Part shown: one piece after another, positions 9,581 to 18,665 of the stretch | Numbering within the stretch: position 1 is the stretch's first letter | How the letters are laid out: every line of letters starts with the position of its first letter | Assembly: GCF_000373145.1 (NCBI RefSeq) | Contig: NZ_KB890602.1 | Span: 190-64,189 of the forward strand | Source: Thermus oshimai DSM 12092 | GTDB lineage: Bacteria; Deinococcota; Deinococci; Deinococcales; Thermaceae | Direction: 5' to 3' | Length of the DNA: 64,000 nt | Translations under genes and position numbers: made by a program | The notes under the pieces: generated by a model | Databases searched by the model: none | What the model saw: only the letters and a program-made list of their open reading frames with translations | Told to the model about the DNA's origin: nothing

Positions 9581-10897
9581 ATGCTGAAGGCCTTCCGGAG
9601 CGCCCTCCAGATCCCCGAGCTCCGCCAGCGCATCCTCTTCACCCTCTTGGTGCTGGCCGCCTACCGCCTGGGGGCCTTTATCCCCACCCCGGGGGTGGAC
9701 CTGGACAAGATCCAGGAGTTCCTGCGCACCACCCAGGGTGGGGTGTTCGGCATCATCAACCTCTTCTCCGGCGGGAACTTTGAGCGCTTCTCCATCTTCG
9801 CCTTGGGGATCATGCCCTACATCACCGCGGCCATCATCATGCAGCTTCTGGTCACGGTGGTCCCGGCCCTGGAGAAGCTCTCCAAGGAGGGGGAGGAGGG
9901 CCGCCGCGTCATCAACCAGTACACCCGGATCGGCGGCATCGCTCTGGGGGCCTTCCAGGGCTTCTTCCTGGCCACGGCCTTCCTGGGGGCCGAAGGGGGG
10001 CGGTTCCTCTTGCCCGGCTGGTCCCCGGGGCCCTTCTTCTGGATGGTGGTGGTGGTCACCCAGGTGGCGGGCATCGCCCTCCTCCTCTGGATGGCGGAGC
10101 GCATCACGGAGTACGGCATCGGCAACGGCACCAGCATGATCATCTTCGCTGGCATCGTGGTGGACTGGCTGCCCCAGCTCCTGCGTACCGTGGGCCTCAT
10201 CCGCACCGGGGAGGTGAACCTGGTGGCCTTCCTCTTCTTCCTGGCCTTCATCGTCCTGGCCTTTGCCGGGATGGTGGCGGTGCAGCAGGCAGAACGGCGC
10301 ATCCCCGTCCAGTACGCCCGCAAGGTGGTGGGCCGCCGGGTGTATGGGGGGCAGGCCACCTACATCCCCATCAAGCTGAACGCCGCCGGGGTCATCCCCA
10401 TCGTCTTCGCCGCGGCCATCCTGCAGATCCCCATCTTCCTCGCCGCCCCCTTCCAGGACAACCCCGTCCTCCAGGCCATCGCCAACTTCTTCACCCCCAC
10501 CCGCCTCTCCGGCCTCCTCATCGAGGTGGTCCTCATCGTCCTTTTCACCTACGTGTACACCGCGGTGCAGTTTGACCCCAAGCGCATCGCGGAAAGCCTC
10601 CGGGAGTACGGGGGCTTCATCCCCGGCATCCGCCCGGGGGAGCCCACGGTGAAGTTCCTGGAGCACATCGTCTCCCGCCTCACCCTGTGGGGGGCGCTCT
10701 TCTTGGGGCTGGTGGCCGCCCTGCCCCAGATCATCCAGAACCTCACCGGGGTCCAGAGCATCGCCTTCTCTGGGATAGGGCTCCTCATCGTGGTGGGCGT
10801 GGCCCTGGACACCTTGAGGCAGATTGAAAGCCAGCTGATGCTCCGGAACTACGAGGGGTTCCTCTCCAAGGGCCGCATCCGCGGCCGCACCCGCTAG
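9581..10897 (+). CDS. secY: Protein translocase channel subunit SecY
   Basis: SecY is the pore-forming subunit of the SecYEG protein-conducting channel. The 438 residues contain about ten hydrophobic segments; recognisable landmarks are AYRLGAFIPTPGVD (TM1 exit), LGIMPYITAAIIMQLL (TM2b plug-adjacent region), ERRIPVQYARKVVGRR (cytosolic loop) and GYIPGIRPG in the form GGFIPGIRPGEPT. The protein ends in a basic tail (KGRIRGRTR). It lies between rplO and adk, 1 and 8 bases away. Confidence 0.98.
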   Translation: MLKAFRSALQIPELRQRILFTLLVLAAYRLGAFIPTPGVDLDKIQEFLRTTQGGVFGIINLFSGGNFERFSIFALGIMPYITAAIIMQLLVTVVPALEKLSKEGEEGRRVINQYTRIGGIALGAFQGFFLATAFLGAEGGRFLLPGWSPGPFFWMVVVVTQVAGIALLLWMAERITEYGIGNGTSMIIFAGIVVDWLPQLLRTVGLIRTGEVNLVAFLFFLAFIVLAFAGMVAVQQAERRIPVQYARKVVGRRVYGGQATYIPIKLNAAGVIPIVFAAAILQIPIFLAAPFQDNPVLQAIANFFTPTRLSGLLIEVVLIVLFTYVYTAVQFDPKRIAESLREYGGFIPGIRPGEPTVKFLEHIVSRLTLWGALFLGLVAALPQIIQNLTGVQSIAFSGIGLLIVVGVALDTLRQIESQLMLRNYEGFLSKGRIRGRTR

Positions 10898-10905
10898 GAG
10901 GCAGC

Positions 10906-11460
10906 ATGGGGGAAGCGGTGATCTTCTTGGGGCCGCCGGGGGCGGGGAAGGGCACCCAGGCGGCGAGGCTTTCCGAGGAGCTGGGCTTTAAGAAGCTCTC
11001 CACGGGGGACCTCCTCCGGGACCACGTGGCCCGAAAGACCCCTTTGGGGGAACGGGTGCGCCCCATCATGGAGCGGGGCGACCTGGTGCCCGACGACCTC
11101 ATCCTGGACCTCATCCGGGAGGAGCTCTCGGAGCGGGTGATCCTGGACGGCTTCCCCCGCACCCTGCCCCAGGCCGAGGCCCTGGACGAGCTCCTTAAGG
11201 AGACGGGGATGAGGCTTCTTGGGGTGGTGCTGGTGGAGGTGCCGGAGGAGGAGCTTATCAAGCGCATGCTCAGGCGGGCGGAGCTCGAGGGCCGCGCGGA
11301 CGACAACGAGGAGACCATCCGCCGCCGCCTCGAGGTCTACCGGGAGAAGACCGAGCCGCTGGTGCGCTACTATGGGGAGCGGGGCGTGCTCCGGCGGGTG
11401 GAGGGCTTAGGGACCCCCGATGAGGTCTACGCCCGCATCCGGGCCGCCCTGGGAATCTGA
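10906..11460 (+). CDS. adk: Adenylate kinase, short-lid form
   Basis: It interconverts AMP + ATP and 2 ADP in the cytoplasm. The P-loop GPPGAGKGT starts at residue 9, with the AMP-binding KLSTGDLLRDHVA and the signature VILDGFPRTLPQAEAL. At 184 residues it is the short type: the LID insertion and its zinc cysteines found in ~215-residue forms are absent (RAELEGRADDNEETIRRRLE spans the site). Start ATG follows GGAGGCAGC. The TGA stop overlaps the map ATG. Confidence 0.97.
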   Translation: MGEAVIFLGPPGAGKGTQAARLSEELGFKKLSTGDLLRDHVARKTPLGERVRPIMERGDLVPDDLILDLIREELSERVILDGFPRTLPQAEALDELLKETGMRLLGVVLVEVPEEELIKRMLRRAELEGRADDNEETIRRRLEVYREKTEPLVRYYGERGVLRRVEGLGTPDEVYARIRAALGI

Positions 11461-12227
11461 TGGCCATCAAACTGAAAAGCCCCTGGGAGATCGAGCGCAT
11501 GCGGGAAGCGGGCGCCCTCCTCACCGAGGTGGTGGAGGAGGTGGGCCGCCACGTGGAGCCCGGCATCACTACCAAGGAGCTGGACCGGATCGCCTACGAG
11601 GCCATCAAAAGGCGCAAGGCCAAGCCGGCCTTCCTCGGGCTTTACGGCTTCCCCGCCACCTTGTGCACCTCGGTGAACGAGGTGGTGGTCCACGGCATCC
11701 CCTCCGACGAGCCCCTGAAGGAGGGGGACATCCTCTCCGTGGACGTGGGCCTCATCTACGGGGGCTTCGCCGCGGACATGGCCCGCACCTTCCCCGTGGG
11801 GCGGGTCTCCCCGGAGGCGGAAAGGCTCATCCGCGACACGGAGGAGGCCTTCTGGGAGGGGTTTAAGTACCTCCGGCCGGGCTACCGCACCGGGGACGTG
11901 GGCCACGCGGTGCAGACCTTTTTGGAAGCCCGGGGCTACGGGGTGGTGCGGGAGTTCGTGGGCCACGGGGTGGGGCGGGAGATCCACGAGGACCCCAAGC
12001 TCCCCAACTTCGGAAAACCCGGCACCGGCCCCAAGATCCGCCCCGGCATGACCCTGGCCCTGGAGCCCATGGTGACCCTAAGGCCAGCCCCTGTGGTAAT
12101 ATTGGAAGATGGCTGGACGGCGAGCGCCGGTAAGGGCAACCTCGCCGCCCACTACGAGAACACCGTCTTGGTGACGGAGGAGGGCCCGGAGCTTCTCACC
12201 GGGAAGCCCCTGGTGCGGGCGAGGTAG
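11460..12227 (+). CDS. map: Methionine aminopeptidase, type I
   Basis: It removes the initiator methionine from nascent proteins. The 255 residues carry the metal-site motifs of the pita-bread fold in order: [18 protein letters not shown] (two Asp), [12 protein letters not shown] (His), ALEPMV (Glu) and [15 protein letters not shown] (Glu). No N-terminal zinc-finger extension is present, giving the type Ia form. It shares a base with adk and is followed three bases later by infA. Confidence 0.97.
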   Translation: MAIKLKSPWEIERMREAGALLTEVVEEVGRHVEPGITTKELDRIAYEAIKRRKAKPAFLGLYGFPATLCTSVNEVVVHGIPSDEPLKEGDILSVDVGLIYGGFAADMARTFPVGRVSPEAERLIRDTEEAFWEGFKYLRPGYRTGDVGHAVQTFLEARGYGVVREFVGHGVGREIHEDPKLPNFGKPGTGPKIRPGMTLALEPMVTLRPAPVVILEDGWTASAGKGNLAAHYENTVLVTEEGPELLTGKPLVRAR

Positions 12228-12230
12228 GGT

Positions 12231-12449
12231 ATGGCGAAGGAGAAGGACACCATACGGGCGGAGGGCGTGATTACGGAGGCGCTTCCCAACGCGACCTTTC
12301 GCGTGAAGCTGGACTCGGGGCCGGAGATTCTGGCCTACATCTCCGGCAAGATGCGCATGCACTACATCCGCATCCTGCCCGGGGACCGCGTGGTGGTGGA
12401 GATCACGCCGTACGACCCCACCCGGGGGCGGATCGTCTACAGGAAGTAG
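12231..12449 (+). CDS. infA: Translation initiation factor IF-1
   Basis: IF-1 occupies the 30S A site during initiation. The 72 residues form a single S1/OB domain: [38 protein letters not shown], and the C-terminal [21 protein letters not shown]. It lies between map and rpmJ in the conserved bacterial order. Its ATG follows the map stop after three bases and a weak GGTAGGGT ribosome-binding site. Confidence 0.98.
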   Translation: MAKEKDTIRAEGVITEALPNATFRVKLDSGPEILAYISGKMRMHYIRILPGDRVVVEITPYDPTRGRIVYRK

Positions 12450-12457
12450 GAGGCAAG

Positions 12458-12571
12458 ATGAAGGTACGGGCTTCGGTCAAGAAGATGTGCGAGAAGTGCA
12501 AGGTGGTGCGCCGGCACGGCCGGGTGTACGTGATCTGCGAGAACCCTAAGCACAAGCAGCGTCAGGGCTAA
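12458..12571 (+). CDS. rpmJ: 50S ribosomal protein L36, zinc type
   Basis: This 37-residue gene sits between infA and rpsM, starts after a TAGGAGGC ribosome-binding site and ends in TAA at 12569-12571. The product starts [15 protein letters not shown] and carries the zinc ligands C11, C14, C27 and H32, then the basic tail HKQRQG. L36 is the smallest 50S protein and stabilises 23S rRNA near the factor-binding region. Confidence 0.97.
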   Translation: MKVRASVKKMCEKCKVVRRHGRVYVICENPKHKQRQG

Positions 12572-12581
12572 GGAGGCGAGC

Positions 12582-12962
12582 GTGGCGAGGATTGCAGGGG
12601 TAGAGATTCCGAGGAACAAGCGGGTGGATGTGGCCCTCACCTACATCTACGGGGTGGGGCCGGCGCGGGCCAAGGAGGCGTTGGAGAAGACGGGGATCAA
12701 CCCCGCCACCCGGGTCAAGGACCTCACCGAGGCCGAGGTGGTCCGCCTCCGGGAGTACGTGGAGAACACCTGGAAGCTGGAGGGTGAGCTCCGCGCGGAG
12801 GTGGCCGCCAACATCAAGCGGCTCATGGACATCGGCTGCTACCGGGGCCTGAGGCACCGCCGGGGCCTTCCCGTGAGGGGCCAGCGCACCCGCACCAACG
12901 CTCGCACCCGCAAGGGCCCCCGGAAGACCGTGGCCGGCAAGAAGAAGGCCCCCAGGAAGTAA
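12582..12962 (+). CDS. rpsM: 30S ribosomal protein S13
   Basis: S13 is a 30S head protein contacting P-site tRNA and the 50S. The 126 residues start [19 protein letters not shown] from a GTG codon preceded by TAAGGAGGCGAGC. They contain the helix-two-turn-helix region [14 protein letters not shown] and the basic tail beginning [25 protein letters not shown]. The tail runs between tRNA sites. A 34-base gap precedes rpsK. Confidence 0.98.
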   Translation: MARIAGVEIPRNKRVDVALTYIYGVGPARAKEALEKTGINPATRVKDLTEAEVVRLREYVENTWKLEGELRAEVAANIKRLMDIGCYRGLRHRRGLPVRGQRTRTNARTRKGPRKTVAGKKKAPRK

Positions 12963-12996
12963 GGCTGGGCCAGTGGATACTCCGTAGAGGGAGAGT

Positions 12997-13386
<390 letters not shown>

Positions 13387-13398
13387 GGAGAGGAGAAG

Positions 13399-14028
13399 AT
13401 GGGTCGTTACATTGGACCAGTTTGCCGCCTTTGCCGCCGGGAAGGTGTGAAGCTTTACCTGAAGGGGGAGCGCTGCTACAGCCCCAAGTGCGCCATGGAG
13501 CGCCGGCCCTACCCCCCGGGCCAGCACGGCCAGAAGCGGGCCCGCCGCCCCTCCGACTACGCGGTGCGCCTGAGGGAGAAGCAGAAGCTCCGCCGCATCT
13601 ACGGCATCTCGGAAACCCAGTTCAGGAACCTCTTTGAGGAGGCGAGCCGCAAGAAGGGCGTCACGGGCACGGTCTTCCTGGGGCTTTTGGAGTCCCGGCT
13701 GGACAACGTGGTCTACCGCCTGGGCTTCGCCCAAAGCCGCCGCCAGGCCCGGCAGATGGTGCGCCACGGGCACATCACCGTGAACGGCCGCCGGGTGGAC
13801 CTGCCCGCCTACCGCGTGAAGCCGGGGGACGAGATCGCCATCGCCGAGGGGAGCCGGAACCTGGACTTCATCCGCCAGAACCTCGAGGCCATGAAGGGCC
13901 GCAAGGTGGGGCCCTGGCTCTCCCTGGACGTGGAGGCCATGAAGGGCAAGTTCCTCCGCCTCCCCGACCGGGAGGACCTGGCCCTGCCGGTGAACGAGCA
14001 GCTGGTGATTGAGTTCTACTCCAGGTAG
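13399..14028 (+). CDS. rpsD: 30S ribosomal protein S4, zinc-binding form
   Basis: S4 nucleates 30S assembly and represses the alpha operon in E. coli. The 209 residues begin [17 protein letters not shown]9, C12, C26 and C31 form the N-terminal zinc site known in Thermus S4. The S4 RNA-binding domain follows around residue 95 ([21 protein letters not shown], with [15 protein letters not shown] after it). The start follows TAAGGAGAGGAGAAG. A 14-base spacer with a TAAGGAGG ribosome-binding site leads to rpoA. Confidence 0.98.
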   Translation: MGRYIGPVCRLCRREGVKLYLKGERCYSPKCAMERRPYPPGQHGQKRARRPSDYAVRLREKQKLRRIYGISETQFRNLFEEASRKKGVTGTVFLGLLESRLDNVVYRLGFAQSRRQARQMVRHGHITVNGRRVDLPAYRVKPGDEIAIAEGSRNLDFIRQNLEAMKGRKVGPWLSLDVEAMKGKFLRLPDREDLALPVNEQLVIEFYSR

Positions 14029-14042
14029 GCCTAAGGAGGGCT

Positions 14043-14981
14043 ATGTTAGAGAGCAAGCTGAAAGCCCCGGTCTTTACCGTGCGCACCCAGGGGCGGGAGT
14101 ACGGGGAGTTCGTCCTCGAGCCCCTGGAGCGGGGCTTCGGGGTGACCTTGGGGAACCCCCTAAGGCGCATCCTCCTCTCCTCCATCCCGGGCACCGCGGT
14201 CACCAGCGTCTACATTGAGGACGTCCTCCACGAGTTCTCCACCATCCCCGGGGTGAAGGAGGACGTGGTGGAGATCATCCTGAACCTCAAGGAGCTGGTG
14301 GTCCGCTTCCTGGACCCCAAAATGCAGACCGCCACCCTCCTCCTCAAGGCGGAAGGGCCTAAGGTGGTGCGGGCGGCGGACTTCGTGCCCCAGGCGGACG
14401 TGGAGATCCTGAACCCCGACCTGCCCATCGCCACCCTGGAGGCGGGGGGGAGGCTCCACATGGAGGTGCGGGTGGACCGGGGGGTGGGCTACGTGCCCGC
14501 GGAGCGCCACAACACCAAGGACCGCATCAACGCCATCCCCGTGGACGCCATCTTCTCCCCGGTGCGCCGGGTGGCCTTCCAGGTGGAGGACACCCGTCTG
14601 GGCCAGCGCACGGACCTGGACAAGCTCACCTTGCGCATCTGGACTGACGGGTCCATCACCCCCATGGAGGCCCTGGAGCAGGCGGTGAACATCCTGAAGG
14701 AGCACCTCTCCTACTTCGCCAACCCCCAGACCACCGCCCTCCCCGAGGAGGCCCCCGCCCCCAAGCTCGAGGAGAAGGAGGAGGAGCTGGACCTCCCCTT
14801 GGAGGAGCTCGGCCTTTCCACCCGCGTCCTCCACAGCCTGAAGGAGGAGGGGATCGAGTCCGTGCGGGCCCTTCTGGCCCTGAACCTCAAGGACCTGAAG
14901 AACATCCCCGGCATCGGGGAAAGGAGCCTGGAGGAGATCCGCGAGGCCCTGGAGAAGCGGGGCTTCACCCTGAAGGAGTGA
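14043..14981 (+). CDS. rpoA: RNA polymerase alpha subunit
   Basis: Alpha dimerises to start RNA polymerase assembly and contacts promoter DNA and activators. The 312 residues show the N-terminal domain ([29 protein letters not shown], residues ~20-48), an acidic proline-rich linker around 230-250, and the helix-hairpin-helix C-terminal domain ([19 protein letters not shown] ... [17 protein letters not shown]). The linker differs in length from published Thermus forms by a few residues, as expected for a fast-evolving hinge. Confidence 0.98.
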   Translation: MLESKLKAPVFTVRTQGREYGEFVLEPLERGFGVTLGNPLRRILLSSIPGTAVTSVYIEDVLHEFSTIPGVKEDVVEIILNLKELVVRFLDPKMQTATLLLKAEGPKVVRAADFVPQADVEILNPDLPIATLEAGGRLHMEVRVDRGVGYVPAERHNTKDRINAIPVDAIFSPVRRVAFQVEDTRLGQRTDLDKLTLRIWTDGSITPMEALEQAVNILKEHLSYFANPQTTALPEEAPAPKLEEKEEELDLPLEELGLSTRVLHSLKEEGIESVRALLALNLKDLKNIPGIGERSLEEIREALEKRGFTLKE

Positions 14982-14985
14982 GAGC

Positions 14986-15342
14986 ATGCGCCACCTCAAG
15001 TCCGGCCGCAAACTAAACCGCCACTCGGCCCACCGTCTGGCCCTTTTCCGTAACCAGGCCAAAAGCCTCCTGACCCACGGCCGCATCACCACCACCCTTC
15101 CGAAGGCCAAGGAGCTCACCGGCTTTGTGGACCACCTCATCCACCTGGCCAAGCGGGGCGACCTGCACGCCCGTCGCCTGGTTCTCAGGGACCTGCAGGA
15201 CGTGAAGCTGGTGCGGAAGCTCTTTGACGAGATCGCCCCCAAGTACCAGAACCGCCCCGGGGGCTACACCCGGGTCCTCAAGCTGGCGGAGCGCCGCCGG
15301 GGGGACGCGGCGCCTTTGGCCCTGGTGGAGCTGGTGGAGTAG
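14986..15342 (+). CDS. rplQ: 50S ribosomal protein L17
   Basis: L17 sits near the exit tunnel. Its 118 residues begin [17 protein letters not shown] and include [24 protein letters not shown] and a C-terminal [28 protein letters not shown]. It is the last gene of the ribosomal array, and a strong intrinsic terminator follows 16 bases after the stop. The next gene is on the opposite strand. Confidence 0.98.
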   Translation: MRHLKSGRKLNRHSAHRLALFRNQAKSLLTHGRITTTLPKAKELTGFVDHLIHLAKRGDLHARRLVLRDLQDVKLVRKLFDEIAPKYQNRPGGYTRVLKLAERRRGDAAPLALVELVE

Positions 15343-15358
15343 CCCGAGAAGACCCCAG

Positions 15359-15391
15359 GCCCCGCCCGCGGGCGGGGCTTCCTATTCTTTT
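15359..15391. terminator. Intrinsic terminator ending the ribosomal array
   Basis: A perfect 20-base palindrome (15359-15378, built on GCCCCGCCC/GGGCGGGGC) is followed on the plus strand by TTCCTATTCTTTTTT. It lies 16 bases after rplQ. The T-run also encodes the last residues (LKKE-stop) of the convergent gene, so terminator and coding sequence are shared. On the minus strand the hairpin lies just past the convergent stop but lacks a good T-tract. Confidence 0.85.
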
Positions 15392-15843
15392 TTCAGGAGC
15401 TTCAAAAGCTGGTCTTCCAGCTCGCCGATGTAGGCGGCTAGGGTGTTCCCGTGCTTTTCCAGAATGTCCACCAGGCGGGCTTCCAGGGCCCGGATCTCCT
15501 CCTTTTCCGCCTCTCCTAGCCGGGCGAACTCCGCCTCCAGGTAGCGCTTAAGCTCGGTGTAGCGGCTTTCCTCGGCCTCCTCCGCCAGCTTCTTGTAGTG
15601 GAGGAGCTCCCGGGCGTAGCGCTTCACCTCCAGAAGGGCCGCGGTCTCGAGGCCGATGGTGAAGAGGAGGTAAAGCAGGGTCACCAGGAAGAGGGCCACC
15701 ACCAGCACCAGCCCCAAGGGGGCCTCCACCCGGGTGAGGCCCAAGGAGAGGGCGGTGGGGCGGGTGATCTCCCCCCAGTTGAGCCAGCTGAAAAGGCCGA
15801 GGAGGAGGAGGAAGACCAGGGCGAAAAGGGTTCGTGCGCTCAT
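15382..15843 (-). CDS. Membrane protein with LapA-like domain and coiled coil
   Basis: The 153-residue product has two hydrophobic segments at about residues 5-22 and 43-65, like LapA/DUF1049 proteins, then a long charged helix (ARELLHYKKLAEEAEESRY ... LEDQLLKLLKKE) predicted to be a cytoplasmic coiled coil. I chose the ATG at 15841-15843 because GGAGG lies just upstream and TATAAT (reverse complement of 15871-15876) gives a normal leader; an upstream in-frame start would lie across that promoter. Function is not known. It faces rplQ and diverges from the DMT transporter gene. Confidence 0.7.
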   Translation of the reverse strand: MSARTLFALVFLLLLGLFSWLNWGEITRPTALSLGLTRVEAPLGLVLVVALFLVTLLYLLFTIGLETAALLEVKRYARELLHYKKLAEEAEESRYTELKRYLEAEFARLGEAEKEEIRALEARLVDILEKHGNTLAAYIGELEDQLLKLLKKE

Positions 15844-15870
15844 GATAGGCCTCCTTCGGGCACCGGGGGG

Positions 15871-15880
15871 ATTATACACT
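15871..15880. promoter_or_regulatory. Overlapping divergent -10 boxes
   Basis: The sequence ATTATACACT holds TATAAT on the minus strand (15871-15876), serving the LapA-like gene with a ~20-base leader, and TACACT on the plus strand (15875-15880), seven bases before the ATG of the DMT transporter, which would therefore be leaderless. The -35 elements are not convincing by eye. Confidence 0.55.
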
Positions 15881-15887
15881 TTTCAGC

Positions 15888-16724
15888 ATGGGCTACCTCT
15901 ACCTGCTCCTGGCCGCTTCCCTGTGGGGCCTCCTGGGCCCGGTGAGCCGGGTGGCCTTCGCCGAAGGGGTGACCCCCCTCACCGTGGCCTTCTTCCGCGC
16001 CCTTGTGGCCTGGGCCTTCTTCGCCCTGCACGCGGCCCTTCTCGGCCAGACCCGGGTGGCCCCCAAGGACCTTCCCGTGCTCCTGGGCTTCGGGCTTTTG
16101 GGGGTTTCCCTCTTCTATGGGGCCTACCAGCTGGCCGTGGGCTACGGGGGGGCCGCCTTGGCCTCCGTCCTCCTCTACACCGCCCCCGCCTGGGTGGCCC
16201 TCATGGCCCGGCTTTTCCTAAAGGAGCCCTTGGGGCGCCGGGGGGCGCTTGCGGTCCTCCTCACCCTCCTCGGGGTGGGCCTCATGGGCCTGGGGGGCGG
16301 CCAGGGGGTGCGCCTGGGAGCCCTCGCCCTTTTCTTCGGCCTCCTTTCCGGCTTCACCTACGCCCTGTACTACATCTTTGGCAAGGTCTACCTGCCCCGT
16401 TACGCCACGCCCACCCTCTTCCTCTACGCCCTCCCCGTGGGGGCTTTGGGGCTTTGGCCCTTCGTGGACTGGCCCGCCCTTTCCCCCAAGGCCCTTGGGG
16501 CCCTCCTCTTTTTGGGGGTCTTCTCCACCTACGGGGCCTACCTGGCCTACTACGCGGGGCTTAGGCGCCTCTCCGCCACCCGGGCCAGCGTGGTGGCCAC
16601 CCTCGAGCCCGTGGTGGCCAACCTGGCGGCCTACCTGCTCTTCGGGGAGGTTTTGGCCCCCCTGGCCTACCTGGGGGCGGGGCTCGTCCTCCTGGCCGTC
16701 CTCCTCACCCTGGGGAAGGAGTAG
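15888..16724 (+). CDS. DMT-superfamily (EamA) transporter
   Basis: The 278-residue protein is almost wholly hydrophobic, with about ten predicted membrane helices arranged as two EamA repeats (first GYLYLLLAASLWGLLGPVSR; second GLLSGFTYALYYIFGKVYL). Such drug/metabolite transporters usually export amino acids or other small metabolites; the substrate cannot be told here. YAGLRRLSATRASVVATLEP in the ninth helix region is typical. Its promoter suggests a leaderless mRNA. It converges with the HNH gene, four bases between stops. Confidence 0.88.
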   Translation: MGYLYLLLAASLWGLLGPVSRVAFAEGVTPLTVAFFRALVAWAFFALHAALLGQTRVAPKDLPVLLGFGLLGVSLFYGAYQLAVGYGGAALASVLLYTAPAWVALMARLFLKEPLGRRGALAVLLTLLGVGLMGLGGGQGVRLGALALFFGLLSGFTYALYYIFGKVYLPRYATPTLFLYALPVGALGLWPFVDWPALSPKALGALLFLGVFSTYGAYLAYYAGLRRLSATRASVVATLEPVVANLAAYLLFGEVLAPLAYLGAGLVLLAVLLTLGKE

Positions 16725-16728
16725 GGCT

Positions 16729-17235
16729 CTAGGCCATCTGCAAGAAAGGCTGCCAGGCCTCGGGGATTTCCTTAAGGTCGGCCAAAAAAAGGGGCGCTTT
16801 GGGCGCCCTAGGCGGCTTTAGAAGGCGCATGCCGGCCTCCTCGGGGGTGCGGTCCCCCTTTTTCAGGTTGCAGGCCCGGCAGGCGGCCACCAGGTTTTCC
16901 CAGGTGCTCTTCCCCCCCCGGCTTTTGGGGAGGACGTGGTCCACCGTGAGGTCCCCCCCCTGGCGGCCGCAGTACTGGCAGGTGTACCGGTCCCTCCGGA
17001 GGACGTTCCTGCGGTTTAGGGGTACCCGGCTTGGCCCCCGGCGCACCAGGCGCTTCAAGCGGATCACGCTGGGCACGGGGATGCGGGTGGAGGGGGTGTG
17101 GAGGTAAAGCCCGCTTTCCGCCACCATCTCCGCCCCCCCGCCCAGGACCAGGAGGACGCTGCGCTTGATGCTGGCCAGGCCCAGCACCTCGTAGGTGGCG
17201 TTCAGGACCAGGACCCGGGGAGCGTCCAGGTTCAC
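16729..17235 (-). CDS. HNH endonuclease
   Basis: The 168 residues contain an HNH nuclease fold near residues 85-135: CQYCGR and CRACN form a structural zinc site around the catalytic DHVLPKSRGGKSTWENLV. An N-terminal segment (VLVLNATYEVLGLASIKR) is typical of the stand-alone family often annotated McrA-like or 5-methylcytosine-specific nuclease. No methylase or intein is nearby, so its role is unclear. The start is GTG, six bases after TATGCT on the minus strand, pointing to a leaderless message. Confidence 0.88.
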   Translation of the reverse strand: MNLDAPRVLVLNATYEVLGLASIKRSVLLVLGGGAEMVAESGLYLHTPSTRIPVPSVIRLKRLVRRGPSRVPLNRRNVLRRDRYTCQYCGRQGGDLTVDHVLPKSRGGKSTWENLVAACRACNLKKGDRTPEEAGMRLLKPPRAPKAPLFLADLKEIPEAWQPFLQMA

Positions 17236-17241
17236 GGGTTC

Positions 17242-17247
17242 AGCATA
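17242..17247 (-). promoter_or_regulatory. -10 box of HNH gene (leaderless)
   Basis: TATGCT on the minus strand lies exactly six bases before the GTG start at 17235, the spacing expected if transcription begins on or beside the start codon. Confidence 0.5.
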
Positions 17248-17265
17248 CCAAAAAGCGTTCCGTGC

Positions 17266-17271
17266 TATGCT
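17266..17271 (+). promoter_or_regulatory. -10 box of TPR-SPOR-rex unit
   Basis: TATGCT on the plus strand lies 31 bases before the ATG at 17303. Unlike its neighbour it leaves room for a leader with the ribosome-binding site GGGAGG at 17290-17295. Confidence 0.5.
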
Positions 17272-17302
17272 AAGGCCAAGGTTGGGGTTGGGAGGGTTCC
17301 CT

Positions 17303-18664
17303 ATGGCGAAAAGGCTCTTTTGGTCCTTCTTTCTGGTATTTTTGGGCGGGTTTTCCTCCTTGTCCTGGGCGGAGGATGCCCTCCTGGAGAAGGCGGAGGC
17401 CTTATTGAAGGCGGGTTCCTATGAGGAGGCCGCGTTGGCCTACGAGGCCTACCTGGCCCAGGACTACGGCCGCCTCGAGGCCCACCTGGGCCTGGGGGTG
17501 GCCCTGGCCAAGGCGGGCCGTCTGCAGGAGGCCCGCTTCGCCTTTGACCAGATGACTCGCCTCTTCCCCGAGCGCTACGAGGGCTTCTTCAACCTGGGCC
17601 AGGTCCTCCTCCTTCTGGGCAAGCCCCAGGAGGCGGCGGAGGCCCTGGCCCGGGCGGCGGAGCTTAGGCCTACGGAGGAGGCCTACCTGGCCCTGGCCCA
17701 GGCCCTGGCCCAGGCCGGGAATGCCCAGGGGGCGGCGGAGGCCTTGAGGAAAGGCCTCGCCCCGGAGCGGAGCGCGGCCTACCGTCTGGCCCTGGCCCAG
17801 GCCCTCTACGCCTCGGGGGCCCGGTCGGAGGCGGTGCCCGTGCTCTACGCCCTCCTCAACCGCGAGCCCAAGGTGGCCGAGGCCTGGGACCTCCTGGCCC
17901 TGATCCTCGCGGAGGAGGGCCTGAAGGGGCGGGCCTTAAGGGAGCTGGACCGGGGCCTGGCCCAGGTGGAGGGGAAGGGAAGGGCCAGGCTCCTTCTTCG
18001 CAAGGCCCTCCTTTCCCCTAACCCCGAACCCCTCCTCAAGGAGGCCTACGCCCTGGACCCGGGGCTTTGGACCGCCGCCTACCTCCTGGGCCGGTCCCGC
18101 CTCGAGGCCAAAGACCCCAAGGGGGCCCTCCCGTACCTCCTCTCCGCCTACCGCACCGCTCCTGAGCCCGAGGTGGCCCTGGCCCTGGCGGGGGCCTACT
18201 GGGCCTTGGGGGACTACAAGAACGCCTACCGCTACGCCGGCGAGGCCGGCCCCGCGGGGCGCTTCCTGAAGGCCCAGGCCGCCCACCGCCTGGGGAGGAG
18301 GGAGGAGGCCTTGGCCCTCCTGGAAGGCCTCGCCACCCCCGAGGCCTTGAGCCTTAGGGGGGTCCTGCTTTTGGAGCTCGGCCGGGCGGAGGAGGCCGTG
18401 GCCGCCTTGGGCCAGGCCTACCAGGCCACCCCAAGCCCCGAGGTGGGGGCCAACCTGGGGGCGGCCCTGGTGGCCCTCCGCCGCTACGGGGAGGCGGAGG
18501 TGGTCTTGCGGGAGGTCCTCCTCAAGGCCCCTCGCTTGAGCGCGGCCTGGTACAACCTGGGCCTGGCCTTAAGGGCCCTGGACCGCCAGGCGGAGGCGGA
18601 GCGGGCCCTGAGGCAGGCGGCCCTCCTGGGCTCCAAGGAAGCCGAGGCCCTTCTTAGGAGGTAG
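17303..18664 (+). CDS. Exported TPR-repeat protein
   Basis: The 453-residue product starts MAKRLFWSFFLVFLGGFSS with a cleavable-looking signal peptide ending near SWA. The rest is tandem tetratricopeptide repeats (YEEAALAYEAYLAQDYGRLE, EARFAFDQMTRLFPERYEGF, later AEEAVAALGQAYQATP and AEVVLREVLLKAPRLSAAWYNLG). TPR arrays mediate protein-protein contacts. The frame is open upstream, but this ATG has a ribosome-binding site and the signal peptide. The following SPOR-domain gene, one base away, suggests an envelope role. Confidence 0.85.
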   Translation: MAKRLFWSFFLVFLGGFSSLSWAEDALLEKAEALLKAGSYEEAALAYEAYLAQDYGRLEAHLGLGVALAKAGRLQEARFAFDQMTRLFPERYEGFFNLGQVLLLLGKPQEAAEALARAAELRPTEEAYLALAQALAQAGNAQGAAEALRKGLAPERSAAYRLALAQALYASGARSEAVPVLYALLNREPKVAEAWDLLALILAEEGLKGRALRELDRGLAQVEGKGRARLLLRKALLSPNPEPLLKEAYALDPGLWTAAYLLGRSRLEAKDPKGALPYLLSAYRTAPEPEVALALAGAYWALGDYKNAYRYAGEAGPAGRFLKAQAAHRLGRREEALALLEGLATPEALSLRGVLLLELGRAEEAVAALGQAYQATPSPEVGANLGAALVALRRYGEAEVVLREVLLKAPRLSAAWYNLGLALRALDRQAEAERALRQAALLGSKEAEALLRR

Positions 18665-18665
18665 G

